Below the pieces are notes generated by a model that was given only the letters and a program-made list of their open reading frames with translations, searched no databases and was not told the DNA's origin. This document shows positions 1-4,875 of a DNA stretch of 5,039 nt, piece by piece; the first letter of the stretch is position 1; each line of letters opens with the position of its first letter. Origin of the DNA: Candidatus Falkowbacteria bacterium RIFCSPLOWO2_02_FULL_45_15 (GTDB lineage: Bacteria; Patescibacteriota; Patescibacteriia; Patescibacteriales; XYC2-FULL-47-12); contig MFFV01000026.1 of NCBI GenBank assembly GCA_001777995.1, positions 1 through 5,039 of the forward strand, in the 5' to 3' direction. The position numbers and the translations under genes are program-made.

Positions 1-34
1 CTTTAATTTTATATTTTTGGTTTAAATCTTTACT

Positions 35-62
35 CTGTGTAGTATAGCAAGCTACTACACGG
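35..62. repeat. hairpin downstream of tRNA-Leu
   Basis: An 8-bp perfect stem, GTGTAGTA at 37-44 and TACTACAC at 53-60, encloses an 8-nt loop. It lies 20-odd bases beyond the 3' end of the minus-strand tRNA. No run of T follows it on the minus strand, so it is not a standard rho-independent terminator. It could still mark the end of the tRNA transcript or protect it. Nothing coding is visible in 1-82. Confidence 0.5.
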
Positions 63-82
63 TGTAAATCTAAAATTATTCT

Positions 83-170
83 TGGTGCCCAGAGGGAGAC
101 TCGAACTCCCAAGGCCTTGCGGCCGCTACCACCTCAAGGTAGTGCGTCTACCAAATTCCGCCATCTGGGC
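83..170 (-). tRNA. tRNA-Leu, anticodon GAG, CCA encoded
   Basis: On the minus strand this is a complete 88-nt class II tRNA. The 7-bp acceptor stem is GCCCAGA/TCTGGGC, followed by discriminator A and an encoded CCA (83-85). The D-arm region has the leucine-type GGCGGAATTTGGTAGAC. The anticodon stem CTACC/GGTAG closes the loop TTGAGGT, giving anticodon GAG (complement at 133-135), which reads CUC and CUU. A long variable arm folds as GGCC-GCAA-GGCC, as expected for Leu. The T arm is GGGAG-TTCGAGT-CTCCC. All stems pair and no intron is seen. The long variable arm and the leucine-like D arm exclude short-arm tRNAs; Ser and bacterial Tyr are excluded by the anticodon. It is on the same strand as rplS, 251 bp downstream, and may have its own promoter. 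Confidence 0.97.
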
Positions 171-178
171 TTTACTCC

Positions 179-184
179 ATTGTA
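179..184 (-). promoter_or_regulatory. candidate -10 box for tRNA-Leu
   Basis: On the minus strand TACAAT matches TATAAT at 5 of 6 positions. It ends 8 nt before the first base of the tRNA, so transcription would begin at or within a base or two of the mature 5' end. The -35 region is poor (CTTTTA at 202-207, 17-nt spacer). The position is attractive, but the evidence is one hexamer in an AT-rich stretch. Confidence 0.4.
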
Positions 185-266
185 CAAAATGAGAGTAAAA
201 ATAAAAGAGGTTGCCGGCGCGCTCAGGTTATCAAGACGGATGTAAAAATATCAATATATCAATTTA

Positions 267-292
267 CCCTCACACCTCGCGAGGTGTGAGGG
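267..292. repeat. perfect 26-bp palindrome (CCC-N-CACACC family)
   Basis: CCCTCACACCTCG (267-279) is followed directly by its exact reverse complement (280-292), giving 13-bp arms with no spacer. It forms the core of the nested structure at 208-385. No T-run follows on either strand, so it is not an intrinsic terminator. It shares the CCC-N-CACACC / GGTGTG-N-GGG frame with the hairpin at 4710-4736 but has a different tip (TCG/CGA here, AAA/TTT there). That points to a repeat family in which compensatory changes preserve pairing. Confidence 0.85.
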
Positions 293-333
293 CGTATTAC
301 TCCTTGCTATTTTGATATTTCAACACCTCCTTT

Positions 334-353
334 ATCCCGCAGTACTGCGGGAT
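334..353. repeat. perfect 20-bp palindrome (TCCCGCA family)
   Basis: ATCCCGCAGT (334-343) and ACTGCGGGAT (344-353) are exact reverse complements. On the minus strand the next bases are AAAGG, so there is no terminator tail. A near copy at 4763-4782 differs only at the stem tip and one wobble position. In both places it lies 26-41 bp to the right of a CCC-N-CACACC hairpin. Confidence 0.8.
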
Positions 354-421
354 TAATCCTGATAAACTGGGTATGCCGGCAACCTATTCTCCGCGTTCAG
401 GCATAAATGCGGAGGGTAAAT

Positions 422-805
422 TTATGGCTTGCTTTTTTCTCCTTTTAACTTCAGCCGTTTGTTATGGCCGCGCTTCAAAAAATATAATTTGGCGCGCCGC
501 ACTTTCGCCTGTTTTTTTATTTCAATTTTGGTAATGGTCGGCGAATGCAGGGGAAAAATTTTTTCTACGCCCACGCCGTCAGAAACTTTGTAGACGTTAA
601 AGGAGGCGCCGGCTTCTCGGCCGTGCTTAGCCGCGAGCACGATGCCTTCAAAATATTGCACGCGCTCTTTCCATTCGCCTTTGGCGTTTTGCTCTTTGAT
701 TTTTTGGTAGACGCGCACGGTCATGCCGGGCTTAACATCGGAGATAGCGCGCTTAGTTTCAGTTTTAACTTTTTCTTTAACCTCTGTTTTTACTTCGTCA
801 GACAT
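422..805 (-). CDS. rplS: 50S ribosomal protein L19
   Basis: L19 is a component of the large ribosomal subunit near the interface with the small subunit. The 127-aa product is close to the family's usual 115-120 aa. Residues 1-20 are a Lys/Glu-rich charged extension. The conserved core follows: the PG turn at 26-27, RVQYFEGIV at 48-56, GVGVEKIFPLHSP at 77-89, and the C-terminal VRRAKLYFLKR at 102-112, which matches the family's VRKAKLYYLR block. The C-terminus is basic and lysine-rich. The ATG at 805 is the only start giving the whole family N-terminus. No Shine-Dalgarno sequence is seen, only an AT-rich leader. The gene is not beside trmD, rimM or rpsP, its common partners. It follows the guanylate kinase gene but has a strong promoter of its own (920-946) and a leader hairpin. 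Confidence 0.97.
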   Translation of the reverse strand: MSDEVKTEVKEKVKTETKRAISDVKPGMTVRVYQKIKEQNAKGEWKERVQYFEGIVLAAKHGREAGASFNVYKVSDGVGVEKIFPLHSPTITKIEIKKQAKVRRAKLYFLKRGHNKRLKLKGEKSKP

Positions 806-830
806 AAATTTTTAAAATTATTCCAAAATC

Positions 831-887
831 TAAATTGTTCCCCGCAGTGCCAGCTATGGCAGGCGGGGAATACTTTGAAACAATTTA
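831..887. repeat. hairpin in rplS leader, nested in complementary outer arms
   Basis: The inner hairpin runs 838-870: TTCCCCGC/GCGGGGAA (8 bp), a small AG/G internal loop, TGCCA/TGGCA (5 bp), and the loop GCTA. Outside it, TAAATTGTT (831-839) is the exact complement of AACAATTTA (879-887), overlapping the inner stem by two bases and leaving TACTTTGA unpaired on one side. The whole structure lies in the predicted rplS 5' leader, between the promoter and the ATG at 805. It could be an inserted palindromic repeat or a folded leader controlling L19 synthesis; the sequence does not decide. No T-run follows on the minus strand, so simple attenuation is not evident. Confidence 0.7.
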
Positions 888-919
888 AGATAATTATTGA
901 TTAATTTTACTTCAACCAT

Positions 920-946
920 ATTATAACATTAACTGTTTTTTGTCAA
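920..946 (-). promoter_or_regulatory. promoter of rplS
   Basis: On the minus strand a perfect -35 TTGACA (946-941) is followed by a perfect -10 TATAAT (925-920), which carries an extended TGT just upstream (928-926). The spacer is 15 nt, shorter than the ideal 17; the extended -10 would compensate. Reading TAATAT as the -10 instead gives a 17-nt spacer. The start of transcription should be near 912-914, leaving a leader of about 105 nt before the rplS ATG. It lies between the guanylate kinase stop and rplS, so rplS can be transcribed without the upstream genes. Confidence 0.8.
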
Positions 947-978
947 TTTCCGGGCAGATGAAATCCGCGGCTGCCGGA

Positions 979-1563
979 TTAAAACGTCAGTCGGTAGCCT
1001 TCTTTTTTTAAGATGGCGATTATTTCTGCCACCGCGTTGCCTAGCTGATTCTGTCTGTTAAGAACGCGATAGTCGTAAAAAGGAGCTTCTTGGGAGATTT
1101 CTCTTTGGGCGTACTCCAGTCTGGTTTGCAGTTCCAACGGCGATATTGACGGGTCGCGCTTCAGCAGCCTTTTTTTTAGATTGGCTATTGAGTCGGGCAT
1201 AATGAAAACAGTCGTCGCTTGGTAGTGTTTCTGATAATAGCGGGCGCCGACAAGGTCGGGATTGACGATAACATTAAATCCTTGCGCCAGTTTTTTTTCT
1301 AAGTCTGGTCGGTAGCTTCCGTAGTAAACGCCGTTGCGGTTGTTTTGGCATTCCAGTATGTTGCCGTTGCTGATTTCCCGCTGAAATTCCTCTGCCGAAA
1401 AAAAGTAGTAATCAACGCCGGTCCGCTCCCGCAAACGCGGCGGTCGGGTAGTGGCGGTGACGAGGCGCTTAAAAATCGGGTAGCGCTTGATAATTTCTGC
1501 GGTGACGGCGCTTTCGCCGGAACCGGTAGGGCCGGCGATCACTAAAATTTTTTTTGGCTCCAT
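979..1563 (-). CDS. gmk: guanylate kinase homologue with Glu for the Walker A lysine
   Basis: Guanylate kinase phosphorylates GMP to GDP with ATP in the cytoplasm. The 194-aa product has the family's length and order of motifs. A P-loop lies at 11-18, GPTGSGES. The GMP-binding segment TATTRPPRLRERTGVDYYFF spans 36-55, with Arg40 and Arg43 where the family binds GMP. GNILE at 67-71 carries the conserved Glu, followed by GVYYGS (78-83). The lid region RLLKRDPSISPLELQTRLEY spans 132-151. The oddity is residue 17, a Glu (codon at 1515-1513) where the family has the phosphate-binding Lys (GxxGxGKS). Also, the usual D-x-D strand end reads NPD (101-103). The remaining motifs argue against a decayed gene. 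Either this is a lineage variant with a changed catalytic arrangement or a homologue with another role. The ATG at 1563 places the P-loop normally. There is no Shine-Dalgarno, and a REP-like pair ends 13 bp upstream. Confidence 0.88.
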   Translation of the reverse strand: MEPKKILVIAGPTGSGESAVTAEIIKRYPIFKRLVTATTRPPRLRERTGVDYYFFSAEEFQREISNGNILECQNNRNGVYYGSYRPDLEKKLAQGFNVIVNPDLVGARYYQKHYQATTVFIMPDSIANLKKRLLKRDPSISPLELQTRLEYAQREISQEAPFYDYRVLNRQNQLGNAVAEIIAILKKEGYRLTF

Positions 1564-1576
1564 ATCGCTATTTTTC

Positions 1577-1650
1577 TGTCATTCCCGCGAAAGCGGGAAT
1601 CTAAATATTATTGTGAAAAACTTGAGATTCCCGCTTTCGCGGGAATGACA
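1577..1650. repeat. inverted pair of 26-bp REP-like units
   Basis: Two exact 26-nt copies in opposite orientation, 1577-1602 and 1625-1650, are separated by 22 bp of AT-rich sequence. Each unit contains ATTCCCGC/GCGGGAAT, an 8-bp stem closed by a 4-nt loop (GAAA in the left copy read on plus, TTTC in the right). So it can fold either as two small hairpins or as one 26-bp stem with a 22-nt loop. The pattern ATTCCC-N8-GGGAAT has the same form as the dRS3 repeat of Neisseria; that is resemblance of form only. The pair fills most of the 96-bp gap between the pseudouridine synthase stop (1660) and the kinase start (1563), and would lie in their shared mRNA. The arrangement resembles bacterial REP/BIME repeats. 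Confidence 0.9.
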
Positions 1651-1659
1651 AGGATGGTG

Positions 1660-2601
1660 TTACTTTATTTTTTTTAATATTTCCCTTAACTCCTGCGGCG
1701 GTTCGCTGCTAAACTCTTGCCATTGATCTCGCCCGTCATAAAAACCAAGCGCCCGCGCGTGCAGCCAGATGCGGCGCAGGCCAAGTTTCTTATTTAATTC
1801 TTTAGTGCGGCGCGTGCCGTATAAATTGTCGCCCACGACGGGGTGGTCGTAGGCGGCGAGGTGCACGCGGATTTGGTGCGTGCGTCCAGTGCCGATTTTT
1901 ACCTCTAACAAAGCGTAGTTGATAAAATGTTTGGTAACCGTAAATTCAGTGACGGCCGCTCGCCCGCCGTGCGCGCGCGAATGCGCGGCCATTTTATAAC
2001 CCTGCGCGCTGCGCGAAATGGGGAAATCAATGCAGCCGCCCTCTCTTTCAATATTGCCGTAAACTAAAGCCAGATAGGATTTTTTAACTTGGCGGGTTTT
2101 AAACTGCTGCTTGAGCGAATCAAACATGCCGTTCGTTTTGGCAATGACCAACAGGCCGGAAGCGTCTTTATCCAGACGATGCACAATGCCCGGACGCAAG
2201 GGGTCATCGCCAATTTTACGCAAGTGAGGGTATTTTTTTTCTAACGCATCGGCTAGCGTCGGCTCGGCAATGCCCGCGCCGCCATGGACGATTACGCCCG
2301 CGGGTTTATTAACGATTACATAATCGTCAGTTTCCGCAACAATTTTAAATTTGGGCAACGTTAATTTTTTCTCGTTTGTTTTTACGTTTTTACGTTTTAA
2401 TGCTTTAATGGTTAATGTCTCTCCCGCTCTGATTTTATAATGCGCTTTTTTTTGCTTGCCGTTAACCAAAATTGCTTCGCCTTTAATCATTTTTTGCGCC
2501 TGTGCCCGCGTTAACTCTAACTTAACTGCCAGCCAAACATCTAGGCGCCGGTCGGCATCGGTTGATTTTATAATGATTGTTTTATTGTTAAATTGTTTCA
2601 T
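1660..2601 (-). CDS. rluD: RluA-family 23S rRNA pseudouridine synthase, RluD-like
   Basis: This enzyme isomerises uridines to pseudouridine in 23S rRNA; RluD itself modifies helix 69 of the large subunit. The 313-aa product matches the family's length. An N-terminal S4 RNA-binding domain lies at about 18-66 (DRRLDVWLAVKL..., with ILVNGK at 44-49). The catalytic domain starts near 85. It carries VNKPAGVIVH (97-106) and HRLDKDASGLL (141-151), in which Asp144 is the catalytic aspartate. It also has RTHQIRVHLA (240-249), the conserved substrate-pocket motif. The S4 domain and the LDKD form favour RluD over RluA; RluC or a general family member remains possible. The ATG at 2601 overlaps the flippase stop as ATGA, so translation is probably coupled to it. 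The linker at 67-84 is lysine-rich. Confidence 0.93.
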   Translation of the reverse strand: MKQFNNKTIIIKSTDADRRLDVWLAVKLELTRAQAQKMIKGEAILVNGKQKKAHYKIRAGETLTIKALKRKNVKTNEKKLTLPKFKIVAETDDYVIVNKPAGVIVHGGAGIAEPTLADALEKKYPHLRKIGDDPLRPGIVHRLDKDASGLLVIAKTNGMFDSLKQQFKTRQVKKSYLALVYGNIEREGGCIDFPISRSAQGYKMAAHSRAHGGRAAVTEFTVTKHFINYALLEVKIGTGRTHQIRVHLAAYDHPVVGDNLYGTRRTKELNKKLGLRRIWLHARALGFYDGRDQWQEFSSEPPQELREILKKIK

Positions 2602-4037
2602 AATCCCGTTAATTCTTTAATTTCTCTTTTCATAAAAATTCCCATCAAGACGGCATAAACAACAGCCCCAAGCGACAAGGCGGCAATGACATCCAGAGAC
2701 GGCAATGAATACAGAGTTAAAGCCATTGCTGCTGACGCCGCGAGCGCTTTTAAAAAGACGGTCAAGCGGGGAATAAATTTAGTGTAATAGAAAGTAACGG
2801 CAAAAATTAAGAGCGACACCGCGACTTCCGAATAAATTGTTACGGCCGCGGCGCCGAAATAAGAATAGCGCGGGATAAAAATTAAATAACCGGCGAAAGC
2901 GGTAACGGCGACCAAAGCGTACGCCCAGATGGTTTGTTTTTGCTTGCCGATGGCGATGATGACGTGCGAGAAAATAACGCCGAGATAAATCGCGCCGCAG
3001 GCAAAAATAAGCAGTTGTAAAATCGGGCCGGAGGGCGCAAATTCCGCGCCGGCTACCAAAGCCATTAAGGGAGTAGCCACAAACTGCGCGCCAATTACCA
3101 GCGGCAGGGCAAACAGCGCGAGCGCGTCAAACGAATGTTGGATTATTTTATTTGCCCCCGCCGCATCGTTGCGTCGGTAAGCGGCGGTAATCTGCGGCAG
3201 GGCGATGCCGGCGAGAATAAAGGGCAAGGTTACCAAAATATCAATCACGCGGTAGGCCGCGCCGTAGAGCCCGACTTCGCCGGGAGATTTCATCAGCGAT
3301 AAAATGACGGTATCGGCTTTGAGATAAATTAAATTGAGCGCAATCGTGCAAGCCAGCGGCCAAGTTAACGCGTATATTTTCCGCCAAACAGCTAAATCAA
3401 ACGCCAAACGCAGGCGCGCGAGCGGCAAAGCCAAAAGATAATTAATGATTAATTGGATGAATCCGCCGGCAACGGTCGCGGCTACCATTCCGAGCAAGCC
3501 AAAATTGTAAGTTGCAACCATAATTACCAAAGCGACTAAAACAATCCGTCCGCCCACTTCCGCGAGCGAAGCGCGCGCCATTAATAGTTTGGTCTGGTAT
3601 AGCCCGATAAAAATTTGGCAAAGGGCGGAAAAGAAAAACGATAAAGAGGCGATCGCGACGCCAAGTTTTACCGCCGGCGGATAATTAAACGCTAAAACGG
3701 ATAGCGGCGCAATGCCTAAAAAAATCAGCGCCGTCACTAAGCGAAAAGTGAAAAGGTTATTTAATAATTTTTGTTCATCGTTATCGGTCTTGGCTAACCC
3801 CGTTAAATTGCCAGCAGCGTTATTTAACGGGGCAAGCAGTTGCGCCGTCACCAAAGTTAAGCCGAAGTCAGCCAGAATACCAAAAAATTGCGCGTAGGCG
3901 ATGATAGTCGTATAGTGTCCAAACCCAGCCGCCCCTAAATAGCGGGTCATAACCGCGACCGCGGCGACGCCTAAAACGGTGGCGATGATTTTGGTGATAA
4001 AACTGACGGCGGTATTGTAAGCGATTTTGCGAAACAT
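2598..4037 (-). CDS. Wzx-type polysaccharide/oligosaccharide flippase
   Basis: This is an integral inner-membrane protein of the MOP superfamily's polysaccharide-transporter branch. The family moves lipid-linked sugar units across the membrane for surface glycan assembly. The 479-aa length is usual. The N-terminus is diagnostic: a first membrane helix at about 11-30, then TRYLGAAGFGHY (31-42) and a second helix ending in LADFGLTLV (55-63). The middle signature YLKADTVILSLM (238-249) with VGLYGAAYRVID (255-266) is also typical. Some 12-14 hydrophobic segments cover the rest, and the protein ends in a short charged tail, MKREIKELTGL. The substrate cannot be told from sequence. The stop overlaps the pseudouridine synthase ATG by 4 nt. 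The ATG at 4037 has no Shine-Dalgarno. The O-antigen-polymerase-like gene and the pilin to the right suggest a surface locus. Confidence 0.93.
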   Translation of the reverse strand: MFRKIAYNTAVSFITKIIATVLGVAAVAVMTRYLGAAGFGHYTTIIAYAQFFGILADFGLTLVTAQLLAPLNNAAGNLTGLAKTDNDEQKLLNNLFTFRLVTALIFLGIAPLSVLAFNYPPAVKLGVAIASLSFFFSALCQIFIGLYQTKLLMARASLAEVGGRIVLVALVIMVATYNFGLLGMVAATVAGGFIQLIINYLLALPLARLRLAFDLAVWRKIYALTWPLACTIALNLIYLKADTVILSLMKSPGEVGLYGAAYRVIDILVTLPFILAGIALPQITAAYRRNDAAGANKIIQHSFDALALFALPLVIGAQFVATPLMALVAGAEFAPSGPILQLLIFACGAIYLGVIFSHVIIAIGKQKQTIWAYALVAVTAFAGYLIFIPRYSYFGAAAVTIYSEVAVSLLIFAVTFYYTKFIPRLTVFLKALAASAAMALTLYSLPSLDVIAALSLGAVVYAVLMGIFMKREIKELTGL

Positions 4038-4045
4038 AAATGTTA

Positions 4046-4080
4046 TGCCAATCGACGAATTGCGAATAAATACATTGGCA
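4046..4080. repeat. TGCCAAT/ATTGGCA inverted repeat upstream of flippase
   Basis: TGCCAAT (4046-4052) and ATTGGCA (4074-4080) are exact reverse complements separated by 21 bp. They lie 9-43 bp upstream of the flippase ATG. It could be a dyad operator or a stem in the leader RNA. With 7-bp arms, chance is possible. Confidence 0.35.
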
Positions 4081-4082
4081 GT

Positions 4083-4121
4083 ATTAGCGATTAGCTAGAT
4101 TAGCGTTTATTAGTAGATTAG
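4083..4121. repeat. five-copy ATTAG motif array
   Basis: ATTAG occurs on the plus strand at 4083, 4090, 4099, 4109 and 4117, usually within a longer (G)ATTAGC(G). The steps are 7, 9, 10 and 8 bp. The array occupies the divergent region and ends 8 bp before the expected -35 position of the pilin promoter. It could be a set of regulator sites or a decayed simple repeat. The uneven spacing does not put the sites on one face of the helix. Confidence 0.6.
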
Positions 4122-4142
4122 CATCATAGTGGCTATTGTCAA
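4115..4142 (-). promoter_or_regulatory. possible promoter of the flippase operon
   Basis: On the minus strand a perfect TTGACA (4142-4137) points toward the flippase gene. The best -10 at normal spacing is only TAATCT (4120-4115, 16-nt spacer), inside the ATTAG array. An RNA started there would have a leader of about 70 nt. The -35 is good and the -10 poor, so this is tentative. Confidence 0.25.
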
Positions 4143-4158
4143 ATATTTATGGTATAAT
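4130..4158 (+). promoter_or_regulatory. extended -10 promoter of the pilin gene
   Basis: TGGTATAAT at 4150-4158 is a perfect extended -10 element (TGN plus TATAAT). The -35 position at 17-nt spacing holds only TGGCTA (4130-4135), a weak match, as is common with extended -10 promoters. Transcription should begin near 4165. This leaves an AU-rich leader of about 49 nt before the ATG at 4214. The ATTAG array lies immediately upstream, where an activator could act. Confidence 0.75.
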
Positions 4159-4213
4159 ATTGTTAGCTTTTCCACATGGGCAAATTTTAATAATTAACTT
4201 AAACTTTAACATT

Positions 4214-4642
4214 ATGTTTAAGAAAAAATTAGTTTCATTTTTAACGTCAGGAGCGCTTTTGCTCTCTTTAGGCGCGTTTGCTTTCGTCGGCAATGTTTCT
4301 GCTACCGCCGGAACCGGAATAGGAAATACTATTCGCAGCGGAATAAACGGAAGTGGCGGTTTAAACGACGTGGCTAATGATGTATATGGTACAGCTGTTA
4401 GCGACCGAACATTAGAAGGTACGGTCGTATCGGTAATTAACGGTATTTTAGGCCTGTTGGGCATTATTTTTTTGGTATTAGTTTTGTACGCCGGATTTTT
4501 ATGGATGACGGCGGCGGGCAACGAAGATCAGGTAACCAAAGCCAAAAGCATACTGACCACGTCAATTATCGGTATCGTTATTATCGTGGCCGCTTACGCT
4601 ATCGTTAAATTTGTCTTAGATGCCATTTTTAAAATCAACTAA
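4214..4642 (+). CDS. T4SS-pilin-like small secreted membrane protein
   Basis: The 142-aa product resembles the VirB2/TrbC-like pilin family widespread in candidate-phyla bacteria. Members are thought to form pilus-like or secretion-associated fibres, but the role here is inferred. Residues 1-30 form a signal peptide: KKK at 3-5, a hydrophobic core, and a likely cleavage at VSA-TA (after 30). A Gly/Asn-rich stretch follows (33-65). Membrane segment one lies at about 72-97 and ends in YAGFLWMTAAGNEDQV (92-107), the family's most recognisable block. After an amphipathic AKSILTTS turn, segment two lies at about 117-138, with a basic end. The reading frame extends upstream to a TTG at 4136, but that start would precede the -10 box and hide the signal peptide. 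ATG 4214 is therefore chosen. There is no Shine-Dalgarno. Transcription appears monocistronic, ending at 4758-4790. Confidence 0.9.
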   Translation: MFKKKLVSFLTSGALLLSLGAFAFVGNVSATAGTGIGNTIRSGINGSGGLNDVANDVYGTAVSDRTLEGTVVSVINGILGLLGIIFLVLVLYAGFLWMTAAGNEDQVTKAKSILTTSIIGIVIIVAAYAIVKFVLDAIFKIN

Positions 4643-4699
4643 TGCCTAGAAATATTCAAAGGTAAAAAAGTTAAAAAAATAAATCTAAACACCTTCACC

Positions 4700-4744
4700 C
4701 CAGAGTATTCCCCCACACCAAAATTTGGTGTGGGGGTATTCTGG
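4700..4744. repeat. long hairpin (CCC-N-CACACC family)
   Basis: CCCCCACACCAAA (4710-4722) pairs with TTTGGTGTGGGGG (4724-4736) around a single A. The stem then continues outward through CCAGAGTA (4700-4707) and TATTCTGG (4737-4744). That adds 8 bp including one G-T wobble, with TT (4708-4709) bulged. The total is 21 bp, in the 3' region of the pilin transcript. It belongs with the 267-292 palindrome. No T-run follows, so it may stabilise the 3' end rather than terminate. Confidence 0.85.
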
Positions 4745-4757
4745 AAAGCGTCTGGAT

Positions 4758-4790
4758 AAACAATCCCGCAATACTGCGGGGTTGTTTTAT
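4758..4790 (+). terminator. rho-independent terminator after the pilin gene
   Basis: AAACAATCCCGCA (4758-4770) pairs with TGCGGGGTTGTTT (4775-4787) around loop ATAC, giving 13 bp with one T-G wobble. TTTTATTAT follows or overlaps the stem's end (from 4785). This is the standard GC-rich stem plus T-tract on the plus strand. It ends the pilin transcript 116 nt past the stop. The core is a copy of the TCCCGCA palindrome at 334-353, so a repeat seems to have been adopted as a terminator. Confidence 0.75.
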
Positions 4791-4794
4791 TATA

Positions 4795-4823
4795 TTAACA
4801 ATTTTAGGTAAAAATGATAAGGT
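4795..4823 (+). promoter_or_regulatory. candidate promoter of the O-antigen-polymerase-like gene
   Basis: TTAACA (4795-4800, 5 of 6 to TTGACA) is followed, after a 17-nt spacer, by TAAGGT (4818-4823) with TGA just upstream as an extended -10. The -10 itself matches poorly. The position just after the terminator and about 50 bp before the next ATG is sensible. Confidence 0.35.
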
Positions 4824-4843
4824 GACAGTAAACACTTAACACG

Positions 4844-4863
4844 CCTGCCTGCCGACAGGCAGG
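4844..4863. repeat. CCTGCCTG hairpin
   Basis: CCTGCCTG (4844-4851) pairs exactly with CAGGCAGG (4856-4863) around loop CCGA. It lies 12 bp upstream of the ATG at 4876. The 8-bp GC-rich stem would sit in the ribosome-binding region of that mRNA. It is another short palindromic repeat type, distinct from the others in the window. Confidence 0.75.
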
Positions 4864-4875
4864 TAACACAAAAAC

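Larger units (their letters stand above)
171..421. other. noncoding gap with nested inverted-repeat structure
   Basis: This 251-bp gap between rplS and tRNA-Leu holds no credible reading frame. It is dominated by inverted symmetry. The outer arms are AGGTTGCCGGC (208-218) and its exact complement GCCGGCAACCT (375-385). Inside them CAGGTTATCA (223-232) pairs with TGATAAACTG (359-368) with one mismatch. Then AAATATCA (245-252) pairs with TGATATTT (313-320). At the centre is a perfect 26-bp palindrome (267-292). The right half is about 34 bp longer, mostly because of a separate 20-bp palindrome (334-353). A weaker stem CTCCGC/GCGGAG (389-394/409-414, 14-nt loop) follows the rplS stop. It could be a MITE-like element with terminal inverted repeats, or a structured RNA transcribed behind rplS. 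I see no clear target-site duplication. Confidence 0.6.

Noticed and set aside
267..292. Rho-independent terminator for rplS
   Set aside because: The stem is perfect but the minus strand continues TAAATTGATA with no T-tract. It lies about 130 nt past the stop, inside a larger symmetric element.
545..904. Open frame of 119 codons on the plus strand opposite rplS
   Set aside because: It lies antisense to the clearly conserved L19 gene, runs across the rplS promoter-leader region, and its product has no recognisable motif. It is a shadow of the L19 codons.
950..978. Terminator after the kinase gene
   Set aside because: CCGGGCAG and CTGCCGG, or AATCCG and CGGATT, can pair weakly, but no T-run follows on the minus strand and the alternatives compete. 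It is too weak to call.
1345..1545. Plus-strand frame of 66 codons inside the kinase gene
   Set aside because: It is fully antisense to conserved guanylate kinase motifs and has no family resemblance.
1577..1650. CRISPR-like direct repeats
   Set aside because: There are only two units, in inverted rather than direct orientation, with a single 22-bp spacer. This fits a REP pair.
3712..3897. Plus-strand frame of 61 codons inside the flippase gene
   Set aside because: It is antisense to a conserved membrane protein and has no supporting signal.
4136..4213. N-terminal extension of the pilin from a TTG start at 4136
   Set aside because: It would start before the TATAAT box and put 26 residues ahead of a standard signal peptide.
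4147..4521. Open frame of 124 codons on the minus strand opposite the pilin gene
   Set aside because: It overlaps the well-supported pilin and its promoter, and its product shows no domain or signal. It arises from the pilin's codon composition.
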